The notes: generated by a model not told the origin, from the letters alone. A stretch of 64,000 bases of DNA from Ferrimonas kyonanensis DSM 18153 (GCF_000425405.1 NZ_AUDJ01000002.1:248001-312000); one strand, 5' to 3'. Shown: positions 17,369-27,132, counted from the stretch's first letter. Program-made: numbers and translations.

Positions 17369-18913
17369 TCAGACTCGGAACTGACCCAGTTGCACTGACA
17401 ACTCGTCGGTGACGCTCTGCACCGCCTGGCTGGCGTTGGCATTGCTTTGGTTGGCTTTGACGCTGGCTTCGGCCAGATCGGCAATGTTGTTGATGTTCTG
17501 ATTGATTTCGCTGGTGACCTGGGACTGCTGCCGAGTGGCGGCGGCAATTTGAGTGCTCATGTCGCCGATGGTGGCGATGCGGGCAAACACCTGATCCAGC
17601 GTCTCTCCAGCGTCGTCAGACTGCTTGGCCAGCAACTGGAACTGCTCCAGAGCCGAACTGGCGGAGTCGGTCACGTGGGCTACGCCTGACTGAATGTTGT
17701 CGATGATGGTGGCAATCTCATCGGTGGAGCTTTGAGTCCGTGACGCCAGGGCGCGGACCTCGTCGGCCACCACCGCAAAGCCGCGGCCGTGTTCGCCGGC
17801 CCGTGCGGCTTCGATGGCGGCGTTGAGCGCCAACAGGTTGGTCTGTTCGGCGATGCCACGAATGACGTCGAGAATGCCGCCGATCTGGGCCGAATCCTGG
17901 GCCAGGGTGTCGGCGGTGGAGCCGGTCTGAGTGATGCCTTCGGCCACTTCATTGAGGTAGGCACGGTTACTCTGCATGGCGTCGCGGCACAGCCCGACCT
18001 GCTCCTGGGTGGCGGCGGCGGTTTCGGAGGCCTGACCGGTATTGTTGGCCACCTCTTCGGTGGCCGCCAGCATCTCGGTGACCGCCGAGGCCACCGACTG
18101 GGCTTCCTGGTTCATCAGGCCGGCGGTTTGGTTGGACTCGGCCACGGTGGTGTCCAGTTGAGTGGCACTGCCGCCGAGATCCTGGACGTCTTTGTTGACC
18201 ACTCGAATCAGGTCGGCAATCTTGGCGGTGAACTCGTTGAAACTTTCAGAGAAACGGGTGACCTCGTCGTTGCCCTCGGTGTCCAGGCGCTGAGTCAGGT
18301 CGCCGTCACCATGGGCAATGGCCTTCATGGTGGCGATGGCGTGCTGCAGTGGCTGGGTGATGGACAGGTTAAGCAGCAGGAAGATCCCCATGACCGGGCC
18401 AGCCAGCAGGGCCAGGAAGATGCCATAGTCCCACAGCACGTCGGTCATCTGCTGTGCCACCAGGTGCGAGTCGCTCAGGATCACCAGGGTGTTGGTGGCG
18501 GTAGGAATGCCATACAGCCAGTAGGTCATGCCGTCGATAACCAGAGTGCGGGCTCCGCCCTGTGCGGCCAGCTGGCGCAGCGGCGCCCGGGCGTCGGCGG
18601 CGGCCATCAGTCGGCTCAGATCGTCGTCACGTTGACGCTGGTTAAGCAGTTGTCCCTGCTCATCCAGTACCAGCAGGTTGGTGTTGTCGCCCAGTTTCAG
18701 GCTCTGCAGCAACTGTTCGGCCGTGGTATCGCCCTGGTCGAGAGAGGCGATGGCCTGGCCCAGGTGACGATTTTCGGTTTCGGCGGCGCTGAGCAGTTGT
18801 GAGTACTGGCCGCTCAGGCTGAAGTAGGTGTAGAGCAAGGTGGCACTGCCGGCCATGGCTAACAAGATAAGCAAGCGCAACGAGATCGACAGCCTGCGCA
18901 ATAATTTCAACAT
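17369..18913 (-). CDS. Methyl-accepting chemotaxis protein
   Basis: An inner-membrane chemoreceptor of 514 residues. TM1 spans about 12-32 and a periplasmic sensor of about 130 residues follows. TM2 is at about 165-187, then comes a HAMP domain ([19 protein letters not shown]) and a methyl-accepting signalling domain. The conserved hairpin tip reads [22 protein letters not shown] and [13 protein letters not shown]. The C-terminus (QLGQFRV) lacks a CheR-docking NWxxF pentapeptide. The ligand is unknown. It lies between cysK and ptsH in the same orientation, interrupting an order known from enteric bacteria as cysK-ptsHI-crr. Confidence 0.95.
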   Translation of the reverse strand: MLKLLRRLSISLRLLILLAMAGSATLLYTYFSLSGQYSQLLSAAETENRHLGQAIASLDQGDTTAEQLLQSLKLGDNTNLLVLDEQGQLLNQRQRDDDLSRLMAAADARAPLRQLAAQGGARTLVIDGMTYWLYGIPTATNTLVILSDSHLVAQQMTDVLWDYGIFLALLAGPVMGIFLLLNLSITQPLQHAIATMKAIAHGDGDLTQRLDTEGNDEVTRFSESFNEFTAKIADLIRVVNKDVQDLGGSATQLDTTVAESNQTAGLMNQEAQSVASAVTEMLAATEEVANNTGQASETAAATQEQVGLCRDAMQSNRAYLNEVAEGITQTGSTADTLAQDSAQIGGILDVIRGIAEQTNLLALNAAIEAARAGEHGRGFAVVADEVRALASRTQSSTDEIATIIDNIQSGVAHVTDSASSALEQFQLLAKQSDDAGETLDQVFARIATIGDMSTQIAAATRQQSQVTSEINQNINNIADLAEASVKANQSNANASQAVQSVTDELSVQLGQFRV

Positions 18914-19043
18914 GACATTTCCCTGATGTGTCTGTTTTTATTAAAAGTTGTTCTTTCCATATACTAGGTGACTGGCGCCATCAAAAAATGACGAGATGGT
19001 GAATTCATGCGGTGCCTCACACTCAGTGACAGGCACCATAACA

Positions 19044-19073
19044 AAAAAAGGCGACCCTGAGGCCGCCTTTCTT
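19044..19073. terminator. Terminator after cysK
   Basis: An A-run, then aaaggcg ... cgccttt with a partly paired interior, then TTTC. It sits directly downstream of the cysK stop codon and can act for leftward transcription. Confidence 0.8.
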
Positions 19074-19086
19074 GAATTGCAATCAG

Positions 19087-20058
19087 TTATTGCTGGTTTT
19101 CCGCTTCGGTAAAGACACCCTGGAACAGGGCCGAAGACAGGTAGCGCTCGGCGGAAGAGGGCAGTACCACGACAATGGTCTTCTCTTTCAGCTCAGGTTG
19201 CTCTGCCAGCAGTTTGTTGACCGCCACGACCGCGGCACCGGAACTGATCCCCGCCAGAATCCCTTCCTCTTCCATCAGGCGGCGGGCCATCTCCATGGAC
19301 TCGTCATTGCTGACGCTGATGACCTTGTCCACCATCTCCAGGTCCAGGTTGCCGGGAATGAATCCGGCACCGATCCCCTGAATCTTGTGTGGACCGGGCT
19401 TGAGATCTTCGCCGGCCTTGGCTTGAGCGATCACCGGTGAATCTTCTGGTTCCACTGCCACCGACAGCACGTCTTTGCCCTTGGCCAGCTTCAGGTAACG
19501 ACTGGTGCCGGTGATGGTACCACCGGTGCCGACGCCGGCCACAAACACATCCACTTCGCCATCGGTGTCTTCCCAGATTTCCGGGCCGGTGGTCTGTTCG
19601 TGGATGGCCGGGTTGGCCGGGTTATCGAACTGTTGCAGCAGTACGTACTTGTCAGGGTCGCTGGCTTGAATCTCTTCGGCCTTGGCCACGGCGCCTTTCA
19701 TACCCTTGGCGCCTTCGGTCAGTACCACGGTGGCACCCAGCGCTTTCAGCAGCTTACGACGTTCCAGACTCATGGTCTCTGGCATGGTCAGGGTCAGCCC
19801 GTAGCCACGGGAAGCGGCGACAAAGGCCAGGGCGATACCGGTATTGCCGGAGGTTGGCTCGATGATCTCTTTGCCTTTGGTCAGGGTGCCGCTCTTTTCG
19901 GCGTCCCAGATCATGTTGGCACCGATGCGGCACTTAACACTGAAGCTGGGGTTGCGGGCTTCAATCTTGGCCAGCACATTGCCTTCGGTAACCCGATTGA
20001 GTTTCACCAAAGGGGTATTGCCAATGGTCAGGGAGTTATCTTGATAAATTTTCGCCAT
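19087..20058 (-). CDS. cysK: Cysteine synthase A (O-acetylserine sulfhydrylase)
   Basis: A PLP enzyme that makes cysteine from O-acetylserine and sulfide in the cytoplasm. The start is set at [13 protein letters not shown] (323 residues, the family norm); a longer frame to 20136 adds an unrelated basic leader. The PLP lysine is K42 in [14 protein letters not shown], the substrate loop is [10 protein letters not shown], and the phosphate-binding loop is [11 protein letters not shown] terminator follows immediately. The distance to ptsHI-crr is bridged by a chemoreceptor gene. Confidence 0.96.
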   Translation of the reverse strand: MAKIYQDNSLTIGNTPLVKLNRVTEGNVLAKIEARNPSFSVKCRIGANMIWDAEKSGTLTKGKEIIEPTSGNTGIALAFVAASRGYGLTLTMPETMSLERRKLLKALGATVVLTEGAKGMKGAVAKAEEIQASDPDKYVLLQQFDNPANPAIHEQTTGPEIWEDTDGEVDVFVAGVGTGGTITGTSRYLKLAKGKDVLSVAVEPEDSPVIAQAKAGEDLKPGPHKIQGIGAGFIPGNLDLEMVDKVISVSNDESMEMARRLMEEEGILAGISSGAAVVAVNKLLAEQPELKEKTIVVVLPSSAERYLSSALFQGVFTEAENQQ

Positions 20059-20278
20059 CTGTCGCTGCTCCGTTGCTGATTCGGTTCGATAGGTATCAAA
20101 GCAATAATAGCAGCCAGCATAGCGTTTTCGGGCCACACTGGAAGTGTCGGTTCGTTATCCTATATTCCTGAATGGAATAACCGCTGTGCTTTTTATTTAT
20201 ATGAAGCGGAAATGGATGCAAACCAGCGGTTTGTGTTAACGTTCGGTTACATTCTTCTCCTTCGGCACAAGGACTGTT

Positions 20279-21343
20279 GTGGCTCGTTTACCGGATCCCC
20301 GTACCATCATTACTCCTACCGCTTTTGAAGTTGCCCCCAAACTGCTGAATCGCCCGCTGGCCAGCCCCTGGCGCCGGGGACTGGCATTGATGCTGGATCT
20401 GTTGATGGTGGTGATGCTGGCGGAGTTACCCCTGGAGTTGCTATGGGCCATCTTGCTGGCGGTGGTGTGGATTCGCTGGCGCGGCATTAAGGTCAAGGCC
20501 AAGATGCAGACCGGCATCTATTTAGCTATGGGATTGTGGTTGCTGTTTACCATGGTGTTTAACGCCGGTAGCGACAATCCGCCGAAAAGCCCGCCGCCAA
20601 GAATCGAAATTCAGACGGATAACGACGTGTTGGCGCGAATCTGTGATGCCGAGGATCAGGCGCTGTGTACCCTGAAGCTGGCCTCGGATCTGATGGCCAA
20701 GGTGGTCACCGGTGAGCTGAGCACGGAGCAGGAGATGACCGCGTACCTGATCATGACCTACGGCCTGCCAGACGATGCCGCCGCCGAAGTGGCGGCGGAT
20801 CTGCTCGATGGCTATCAGGGCTCGTTGGACGAAGTGGGCGTGACGGTCAGTTCGCCAGAGTCGAAAGTGCAGTCCGTTGAAGACCCCGAGAATGCCCAGA
20901 CTCCGGTATCGCGGCCCCAGATCACGCCGCTGGATGAGTCAACGCCCCTCGAGCCGGCACAAGAGACGGGCTGGCTGGCGGGGTTGAAGACCATTGAAGA
21001 CCTGATTAATGGCTTTGTGGCCGAGTTAGGTTGGGCCTCGGTCTATTTCACTGTGCTAACGGCCTGGTTCCATGGCCAGACCCTGGGCAAGAAAGTGTTT
21101 GGCATTCGAGTGATTCAATTGGATAACACCCCCATCTCCCTGTGGGAGGCGTTTGGCCGTTATGGTGGCTATGGTGCCGGCATTGCCACCGGGATGATGG
21201 GGTTTATGCAGATGTTCTGGGATCCCAATCGACAGGCGATTCAGGATAAAATTTCCTCCACCGTGGTGGTGGATTTACGGGCCAAGGCCCGACGGCGTGC
21301 CCGAGCGGTGCGCAAGCAGATGGCGACCAATCATAAGGAATAA
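20279..21343 (+). CDS. RDD-family membrane protein
   Basis: The GTG start has AAGGA 5 nt upstream. The 354-residue protein begins with an Arg/Asp-containing RDD helix (SPWRRGLALMLDLLMVVML) and two further hydrophobic segments up to about residue 95. A long, polar insert of about 150 residues follows, then the C-terminal RDD signature GQTLGKKVFGIRVIQLDN ... WDPNRQAIQDKISSTVVV. The family is associated with ion or proton antiport in some members, but the function here is unknown. The stop codon overlaps the start of the downstream diguanylate cyclase gene (TAATG), implying translational coupling. Confidence 0.85.
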   Translation: MARLPDPRTIITPTAFEVAPKLLNRPLASPWRRGLALMLDLLMVVMLAELPLELLWAILLAVVWIRWRGIKVKAKMQTGIYLAMGLWLLFTMVFNAGSDNPPKSPPPRIEIQTDNDVLARICDAEDQALCTLKLASDLMAKVVTGELSTEQEMTAYLIMTYGLPDDAAAEVAADLLDGYQGSLDEVGVTVSSPESKVQSVEDPENAQTPVSRPQITPLDESTPLEPAQETGWLAGLKTIEDLINGFVAELGWASVYFTVLTAWFHGQTLGKKVFGIRVIQLDNTPISLWEAFGRYGGYGAGIATGMMGFMQMFWDPNRQAIQDKISSTVVVDLRAKARRRARAVRKQMATNHKE

Positions 21344-22590
21344 TGATGATAAAAGTCCTGGTTGTAGAAGACAGTGTCACCGTTTGTAAGGTGCTGTTTC
21401 ACTTGTTTCAGCAGGAAGTTGGCATTGAGGTGGAGTTTGCCAAGGACTTTAAGACCGCCAAGGCGCTGATGGAGAAAACCGATTACTTTGCGGCCTTGTG
21501 CGATCGTTGCCTGCCGGATGCGCCCAACGGTGAGGTGATTGAGTGGACCCTGGCTAAAGGGATTCCCGCCATTGTGCTGACTGCCCGTATGGATGAGGAT
21601 GAACGCACTCGGCTGCAGGGACTGGGGGTGGTGGATTATGTGCTGAAGGAGAACCGTTTTTCCTACCAATACGCGGTGGGGTTGGTGAAGCGACTGGCGC
21701 GCAATGGCGACTATCGGGTGCTGGTGGTGGATGACTCTCAGGTGGCGCGCAAACAGGTGAAGGATCTGTTGGAGCGGCATCAGTTTCAGGTGGCCGAGGC
21801 CGACAGCGCCGAAGCGGCGCTGATTCAACTGGCCACCGGTGAATTCAAATTGATGATCACCGACTATGAGATGCCCGCCATCAACGGCGTTGAGCTTATT
21901 TGCAAGGTGCGGGAGCAGGTTGACCGGGATGAACTGATCATCGTCGGCTTGTCGGGCCGGGAAGAGGTGTCGGCCCGGTTTATTAAGTACGGTGCCAACG
22001 ACTTTTTGCGTAAGCCGTTTTTTGCCGAAGAGTTTTACTGTCGCATCAATAACCTGATTCAAGCTCAGGAGCTGAACCAGAAGCTGTGGCAGCGGGCGCA
22101 TCTGGATTATCTGACCGGGGTCGCCAATCGCCGCTACCTGATGAATCAATTACACGATCTCTGGGGCCAGGCGGTGGCCGCGGAGCAGCCCCTGTGTCTG
22201 GCGATGCTGGATGTGGATATGTTCAAACAGGTCAACGATCGGCATGGCCACCAGGTCGGGGACCGGGTGTTGCAATTCCTGGCCCGGGAACTGAGCCAGA
22301 GCCTGGAGCGGTTCGTGGTCGGTCGGGTCGGTGGCGAGGAGTTTGCTGTGGTGATGCCCGGGCTCAACGGTGAGCAGGCATGGCGGTTGATTGAAGCGGT
22401 GCGGCGCAAGGTGACCGGTCAGCCGTTGCAACTGGAGGCGTTGTCGCTGGCGGTCAGCTTTTCGGCAGGGATCTGTCAGGGGCAGCAAGGCGATAGCATC
22501 GACACCATGCTGCGACGGGCCGACGAGGTGATGTATCAGGCCAAAGAGGCCGGTAGGAACCTGGTGTTGTTGGAAGAGGAATCCGGGTGA
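21343..22590 (+). CDS. Response regulator diguanylate cyclase (REC-REC-GGDEF)
   Basis: A cytoplasmic protein of 415 residues with two receiver domains and a diguanylate cyclase domain that makes c-di-GMP from GTP. REC1 has D54 (CDRCLPD) and K102. REC2 has D174 (ITDYEMPAINGVE) and FLRKP. The GGDEF domain has LDYLTGVANRR, DMFKQVNDRHGH and an intact GGEEF at 330-334. No RxxD inhibitory site precedes GGEEF, so product inhibition is not expected. Two ATGs compete (21343, 21346); AAGGA at 21335 favours the second. It overlaps the RDD gene. The partner histidine kinase is not in the window. Confidence 0.94.
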   Translation: MMIKVLVVEDSVTVCKVLFHLFQQEVGIEVEFAKDFKTAKALMEKTDYFAALCDRCLPDAPNGEVIEWTLAKGIPAIVLTARMDEDERTRLQGLGVVDYVLKENRFSYQYAVGLVKRLARNGDYRVLVVDDSQVARKQVKDLLERHQFQVAEADSAEAALIQLATGEFKLMITDYEMPAINGVELICKVREQVDRDELIIVGLSGREEVSARFIKYGANDFLRKPFFAEEFYCRINNLIQAQELNQKLWQRAHLDYLTGVANRRYLMNQLHDLWGQAVAAEQPLCLAMLDVDMFKQVNDRHGHQVGDRVLQFLARELSQSLERFVVGRVGGEEFAVVMPGLNGEQAWRLIEAVRRKVTGQPLQLEALSLAVSFSAGICQGQQGDSIDTMLRRADEVMYQAKEAGRNLVLLEEESG

Positions 22591-22650
22591 ACCCGCCCTT
22601 GAAGCCGAACCGGGCTTCGGGGTATAACCTCGTGTTTTAGAGGGGGCCGA

Positions 22651-23217
22651 ATGGAGCAAGGGTTTGTCGTCGCGTTGACGCAGTTGGAAGTGCCCATTGC
22701 AGAAGCCGAGGCGCTGTTTTTGCAATCGAGTCAGCGCCGCTGCGCACCAGGAGAGGTTCTGGTGACTCAGCGCAGTCATCAAGGAGAACTGTTTTTTGTC
22801 GAGCAGGGACTGTGCCACGCCAGTTATCTGACCTCACAGGGCAAGCAGTTCAGTAAGGAGTTTTATTGGGAGCGGGACTGGATCATCGGTTTTGAAGCCT
22901 GGCTGGCCGGCACGCCGTCGCCGTTTCAACTTCAGGCACTGAGCGAGGTGCAACTTCGCTGCCTGCCAATGTCGGTGCTGCAGCAGTGGCGCACCGAACG
23001 TCATCCGGCCCACGTCACCCTGCTGGAGCAACAGTTGATCTACAAAGAGCGCAAGGAGCGGCTGATGTTACTGCATTCGCCTTCCCAGCGCTACGCCTTG
23101 TTTTGTCAGGACTATCCTCATCTTCTGCAACGATTAAATGACTACCAGATCGCCGCCTACCTGGGCATTACTCATGTCAGCCTCAGTCGAATCAAAGCCC
23201 GAATGCGCCAAAATTAA
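22651..23217 (+). CDS. Crp/Fnr-family regulator, short
   Basis: A 188-residue protein with an N-terminal cyclic-nucleotide-binding-type beta roll (APGEVLVTQRSHQGELFFVEQG) and a short C-terminal winged helix with recognition helix DYQIAAYLGITHVSLSRIKARM. It lacks an Fnr-type N-terminal Cys cluster. The cAMP-contacting Arg/Glu pattern of Crp is not evident, so the effector is unknown. It lies 60 nt after the diguanylate cyclase gene and before elaA on the same strand. Confidence 0.85.
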   Translation: MEQGFVVALTQLEVPIAEAEALFLQSSQRRCAPGEVLVTQRSHQGELFFVEQGLCHASYLTSQGKQFSKEFYWERDWIIGFEAWLAGTPSPFQLQALSEVQLRCLPMSVLQQWRTERHPAHVTLLEQQLIYKERKERLMLLHSPSQRYALFCQDYPHLLQRLNDYQIAAYLGITHVSLSRIKARMRQN

Positions 23218-23289
23218 CAAAGGATAACGACTGAGATTCAATGAGCAGATACAGTGGCGGAAATTCCTGATAACGAGAACACGACCTCT

Positions 23290-23745
23290 ATGTTGACCTG
23301 GCAATTATGTAACTTTGATGCTCTTTCCGCCCGCCATTGGCACGATATCGTTCGCCTGCGAATGGAGGTGTTTGTGGTCGAGCAAAATTGCGTCTACCAG
23401 GATGTGGATGGCCATGACGTGATGCACGGTGTTCGCCATTTGATGGGGACCGAAAACGGACAACTGGTGGCCTACGCCAGATTGCTACCGCCGGGGCTGA
23501 CTTATGACAATGTCAGCATTGGTCGTATTGTTACCAAGAGCAGCATTCGTGGCCGCGGCTTGGGGCACCAACTGGTGGGCCAGGCTCTGAGCCTTTGTGA
23601 AGACCTCTGGCCTGGGGTCAACGTCGAGATTGGCGCCCAGGAGCACCTTCAGGACTTTTACGCCAGTCATGGCTTTGTGGCGTTCTCCGAACCCTATCTG
23701 GAGGATGGCATTCCTCACGTTGACATGCGACTGGATAAAGCCTGA
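23290..23745 (+). CDS. elaA: GNAT acetyltransferase, ElaA type
   Basis: A 151-residue member of the ElaA subgroup of GNAT N-acetyltransferases. The start at MLTWQL matches the family opening; a GTG at 23254 would add 12 residues. Visible features are RLRMEVFVVEQNCVYQDVDG, typical of ElaA, the acetyl-CoA loop SSIRGRGLGHQL, and EIGAQEHLQDFYASHGF. The substrate is unknown. It abuts the DMT transporter gene (stop TGA, then GTG), so the two are probably cotranslated. Confidence 0.9.
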   Translation: MLTWQLCNFDALSARHWHDIVRLRMEVFVVEQNCVYQDVDGHDVMHGVRHLMGTENGQLVAYARLLPPGLTYDNVSIGRIVTKSSIRGRGLGHQLVGQALSLCEDLWPGVNVEIGAQEHLQDFYASHGFVAFSEPYLEDGIPHVDMRLDKA

Positions 23746-24618
23746 GTGTCCGGCGCTGCAGTGATACCTTTGGCTCTGGGCCTGCTGGTTCTGGGCAACC
23801 TGCTGGCGTCGGTGTCCGATGTGGCAGTCAAGCTTCTTGAAGGCGGCATCTCGCCGTTTCAGTACATCTTTATTCGCCAGGGGATGGCCACCTTGCTGGT
23901 GCTGCCGTGGTTACTGAGGTTGCCCAAAGCCGGTCGCCGCCTCCATGCCCCCGGCGTCACCCTGATTCGGGCGCACTTGGTATTGGTGGGCAGCGGTTGC
24001 ATGATGGTGGCGGTCACCTACCTGCCTCTGGCCACCGCCAATGCACTGTTTTATGCCGCGCCGCTACTGATGTTGCCGCTGTCACTGTGGTTGCTCAAGG
24101 AGCGACCGCCCTGGACGCGGGTGCTGGCCACCGGTGTGGGGTTTATCGGTGTTCTGGTGGTGCTGCGGCCACAGCATTTCCACTGGGCGGCGTTGTTCGC
24201 GCTGGGCACTGCCACCACCCTGGCACTGTTCCACGTATTGGTTCGGCGCTTGCCTCAGCGACAGCCGGTGGCCAATACCGTGTTCTGGACCAATCTGCTG
24301 TGTCTGCCGCTGGCGGCACCCTTAGCGCTGTTTCATTGGCAGCCGCTCAGCATGACCGAGTTGGGCTGGGTGGCCGTCAGTGCAGTGTGCATCAGTGGTT
24401 ACAATGGGCTGGCGGTATTGGCTTACCAGAAAGCACCGTCGGCGCAGATCGCCCTGGCGGAGTACAGTGGGCTGCTGTTCGTTACCCTGTTTGGGGTCTG
24501 GTGGTTTGCCGAGGTGCCGGATCGACTGACAGTGTTCGGCATTGCCCTGATCTTACTGCCAATGCTGCCGTTACCTCGGCTCTCCGGCTTGCATCGACTG
24601 GTGCCGGTACGGAAGTAA
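23746..24618 (+). CDS. EamA/DMT-family transporter
   Basis: A 290-residue inner-membrane protein with about ten hydrophobic helices in two EamA repeats, e.g. ATANALFYAAPLLMLPLS near the end of repeat one. This is the drug/metabolite exporter layout. The GTG start directly follows the elaA stop codon. Substrate unknown. A possible link between ElaA acetylation and export is inference from adjacency only. Confidence 0.85.
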   Translation: MSGAAVIPLALGLLVLGNLLASVSDVAVKLLEGGISPFQYIFIRQGMATLLVLPWLLRLPKAGRRLHAPGVTLIRAHLVLVGSGCMMVAVTYLPLATANALFYAAPLLMLPLSLWLLKERPPWTRVLATGVGFIGVLVVLRPQHFHWAALFALGTATTLALFHVLVRRLPQRQPVANTVFWTNLLCLPLAAPLALFHWQPLSMTELGWVAVSAVCISGYNGLAVLAYQKAPSAQIALAEYSGLLFVTLFGVWWFAEVPDRLTVFGIALILLPMLPLPRLSGLHRLVPVRK

Positions 24619-24891
24619 TTCCGAGGCTTGAACGGTGGTCACGAGAGTGACAGAAAAGCCGTTACTTCCATTGTATTCACTTCGTGACTCGGCATGGAAT
24701 TTACCGTGCCGCCCTCCTTGCTAATCGAGTCGAATGAGCGCTAAACTCGGCTTCGGCTTCATTATAAGCTAATGAAATATATCACTAAAACATTCGAAAT
24801 TGGCCATATGCAAAAACAGGCATAAGGACGAGTTCAGAATTGCATCATACCCTCACAAGTGACTGTGGTGTTTTTAATTAAGGGATTCATT

Positions 24892-25911
24892 TTGAAACTA
24901 GGTAAGTTGTTGTCTAAATCTGTCGGCCTGAGTCTGGCGGCGATGGTGTTGTTATTATCGGGCTGTGCCACCAGCTATAAGGTGGACCCGGAACTGGTTA
25001 GTCAATTTAAGCCAGAAGCCACGCCCACCGAAGAGCAGACGTTTGTGTATGTGATTCGTGGGTCTAACTTTGCCGGTGCGGCCAGGGGCCTATGGGTCGC
25101 GGCCAACGAGAATGTGGTGGCGGATCTGTCTAATGGCTCCCACGCATTGCTGAAGTTAGATTCTGGTATCAATTCGGTGCATCTGGTACAGGGACTGGCG
25201 GGCATCGGCTTTGCCAAGGTCGATAATCGCCCCGGTGAAACCGTCTATCTGGCCATTGACTACGTCAAGGGCGAAACCAAAGAGGTAGAGCATGACCTGG
25301 GAGCCACCATGGTGATGAAGACCTCCAAAGCCAAAGACATTGGTGCACCTCGGAAAAATGACGCCTACGATAACCTCTTGGTGAACCCGTCGTTGCTGGG
25401 CTTCCCGGTAATGAAAGAATCGAATCAACCCATGAAGGCGGATGATGACAGTGCGGTGATTAACTTCTATCGCATGGAAACACTGATCGGCCAAGTTCCA
25501 TTCGACATCTGGTCGGAACAAGGTTATGTCGGCAGCACCACCTCCGGCACCTATTTCCAGGTTCGGGTTAAGCCGGGCAAACACACTTTCGTGGCATTGT
25601 CTGAGCGTTACTCAGTGCTTGAAGCCGACGTCGAAGCCGGAAAAGAGTACGTGGTCGAGTTTGATGTGGACATGGGCTGGAACCAGGCCCACGTGCAGTT
25701 GCTGCCTATGGATGCCGCTGAATCAGCGAAAACCATCAGCAAGTGGCAGGCCAAAGCCAAGTTGATGGCGGTGGATCCTCAAGTTCTGGAACAGGATGCG
25801 TTTAAGCAGCGTCTGCAGATGGGCAAAGCCTACCTGAAACAACAGTACCAGAAGATTGAGAAAGGAGAGCTGGCCAGTCGCGAACTGGTGAGCAGCAACG
25901 GCGTGTTGTAA
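24892..25911 (+). CDS. Lipoprotein with two DUF2846-like domains
   Basis: A TTG start at 24892 is favoured: AAGGGA lies 6 nt before it and it gives a standard 25-residue lipoprotein signal ending LLLSGC. A GTG at 24859 is the alternative. The mature part holds two related beta domains. Domain one has TFVYVIRGSNFAGAARGLWVAANENVVADL; domain two has AVINFYRMETLIGQVPFDIWSEQGYVGST. Each is followed by a strand of the 'pGkHtfva' or 'sGinsvhl' type, as in DUF2846 proteins. The C-terminal ~70 residues are helical and charged. Function unknown; likely outer-membrane anchored. A terminator follows. Confidence 0.75.
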   Translation: MKLGKLLSKSVGLSLAAMVLLLSGCATSYKVDPELVSQFKPEATPTEEQTFVYVIRGSNFAGAARGLWVAANENVVADLSNGSHALLKLDSGINSVHLVQGLAGIGFAKVDNRPGETVYLAIDYVKGETKEVEHDLGATMVMKTSKAKDIGAPRKNDAYDNLLVNPSLLGFPVMKESNQPMKADDDSAVINFYRMETLIGQVPFDIWSEQGYVGSTTSGTYFQVRVKPGKHTFVALSERYSVLEADVEAGKEYVVEFDVDMGWNQAHVQLLPMDAAESAKTISKWQAKAKLMAVDPQVLEQDAFKQRLQMGKAYLKQQYQKIEKGELASRELVSSNGVL

Positions 25912-25934
25912 CAACCTGCTCATCGAGACGGTCG

Positions 25935-25957
25935 AGGCGCCCTGTGGGCGCCTTTTG
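25935..25957 (+). terminator. Terminator after the two-domain lipoprotein gene
   Basis: aggcgccc-tgt-gggcgcct followed by TTTT, a compact rho-independent terminator. Confidence 0.85.
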
Positions 25958-26092
25958 TGTATCTTGAATCAGCGTCGCCGTGCTGAGTCGCGGAGGACCG
26001 TGCTCTGAGCGCATCTGGGTGGGGGGCATTGTCTGCCTCTGTGGCCGGGGTTACACTGCCAAGCCACTGAATTATTGATTGAGAGACTATCG

Positions 26093-26533
26093 ATGTCTGA
26101 GTTGTCCATGCCCAGAGTGGCCGTTCTGGCCGTCACCTACCATCAGGAGCGGCTGATACTGGTGAAGCGCGCCAATGAGCCGCAAGCACTGGGGTGGGGG
26201 TTTCCCGGTGGCTCGGTGGACGCAGGGGAGCCGTTGATGGATGCCGCCGTGCGTGAGTTGCTGGAGGAAACCGGTGCCCGCGCCGAGCCGCAGGCGCTGC
26301 TGACGGTGGTGGAGGTCAACGAATTTGATGGCAGCGGTCGCCACCATCACTTTATCCTGGTGCCGGTACTGTGCCGTTATCTTGGTGGTGAACTGCAGGC
26401 CGACGACGATGCCTTGGCGTGTGACTGGCTTAGCTTCGATGAGATTCATCACCAGCGCTCGGCCTTGATCGAAGGGGTGGCCGATACCGCCGCAGAGGCT
26501 CGCCGTTACCTGGCACAGCAGACCAAGGGCTAA
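26093..26533 (+). CDS. Nudix hydrolase
   Basis: A 146-residue Nudix enzyme that hydrolyses nucleoside-diphosphate-linked compounds. The Nudix box is complete: GGSVDAGEPLMDAA then VRELLEETGA. The opening AVLAVTYHQERLILVKRANEP and the strand GWGFPGG resemble ADP-ribose / NADH-type members, but the substrate is not predictable. The ATG at 26093 is chosen over a TTG six codons earlier. Confidence 0.9.
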   Translation: MSELSMPRVAVLAVTYHQERLILVKRANEPQALGWGFPGGSVDAGEPLMDAAVRELLEETGARAEPQALLTVVEVNEFDGSGRHHHFILVPVLCRYLGGELQADDDALACDWLSFDEIHHQRSALIEGVADTAAEARRYLAQQTKG

Positions 26534-26601
26534 ACCAACGAGTTGAAACCTGAGTCCGCTGAGGTCAGGATAGGGGGCGTCATGACCAAGGAGTCTCCCC
26601 T

Positions 26602-27132
26602 ATGAAAGCCCTGTTTTTTGCCGCCGCGTTGCTGAGTGTCAGTGCCCAGGCGGCCATTTCGCCACAGCCTCTGGCGGACATCAAAGACGTACAGTTCAAC
26701 AGCGAACGGGTCATTACTGCCGGTTTGCCCACCGAAGCCCAATTTCCCCAATTGAAGGCTGCCGGGGTTGATCTGGTGATCAACCTGATCCCCGTTGACA
26801 ATCGCAGCGGCCATGCGGATGAGGCGTCACTGGCCGCTTCCGCCGGTCTGGATTACATCAACATCGAAGTGGATTGGAAACAGCCAACCCAGGCCAACCT
26901 GCAGCGCTTTTTTGAAGTGATGGACGCCAATACAGACCGGGACGTGTTGGTGCACTGCGCCGCCAACTGGCGGGCCTCGGCGTTTTACTACCTGTACCTG
27001 CTTCACAGCGGCAGCGCCGACAGCAATGAGTTGCAGCACCAGGTAATGATGCCCTGGGGAGACCTCAAAGCCAGCCTCGGAAAATACCCGCAATGGCAAC
27101 GGTTGATCACCGAGGCCAGAGCCGGCCTCTGA
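26602..27132 (+). CDS. Periplasmic phosphatase-like protein (DSP/DUF442 type)
   Basis: A 176-residue protein with a Sec signal ending SAQAA. It resembles the dual-specificity-phosphatase-like DUF442 group: NSERVITAGLPTEAQFPQLKAAG at the start and a catalytic loop VHCAANWRAS (His118, Cys119, Arg124). The loop is C-x4-R rather than the classical C-x5-R, as in other DUF442 proteins (established knowledge). Export to the periplasm is notable. The substrate is unknown. An inverted repeat lies downstream. Confidence 0.78.
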   Translation: MKALFFAAALLSVSAQAAISPQPLADIKDVQFNSERVITAGLPTEAQFPQLKAAGVDLVINLIPVDNRSGHADEASLAASAGLDYINIEVDWKQPTQANLQRFFEVMDANTDRDVLVHCAANWRASAFYYLYLLHSGSADSNELQHQVMMPWGDLKASLGKYPQWQRLITEARAGL

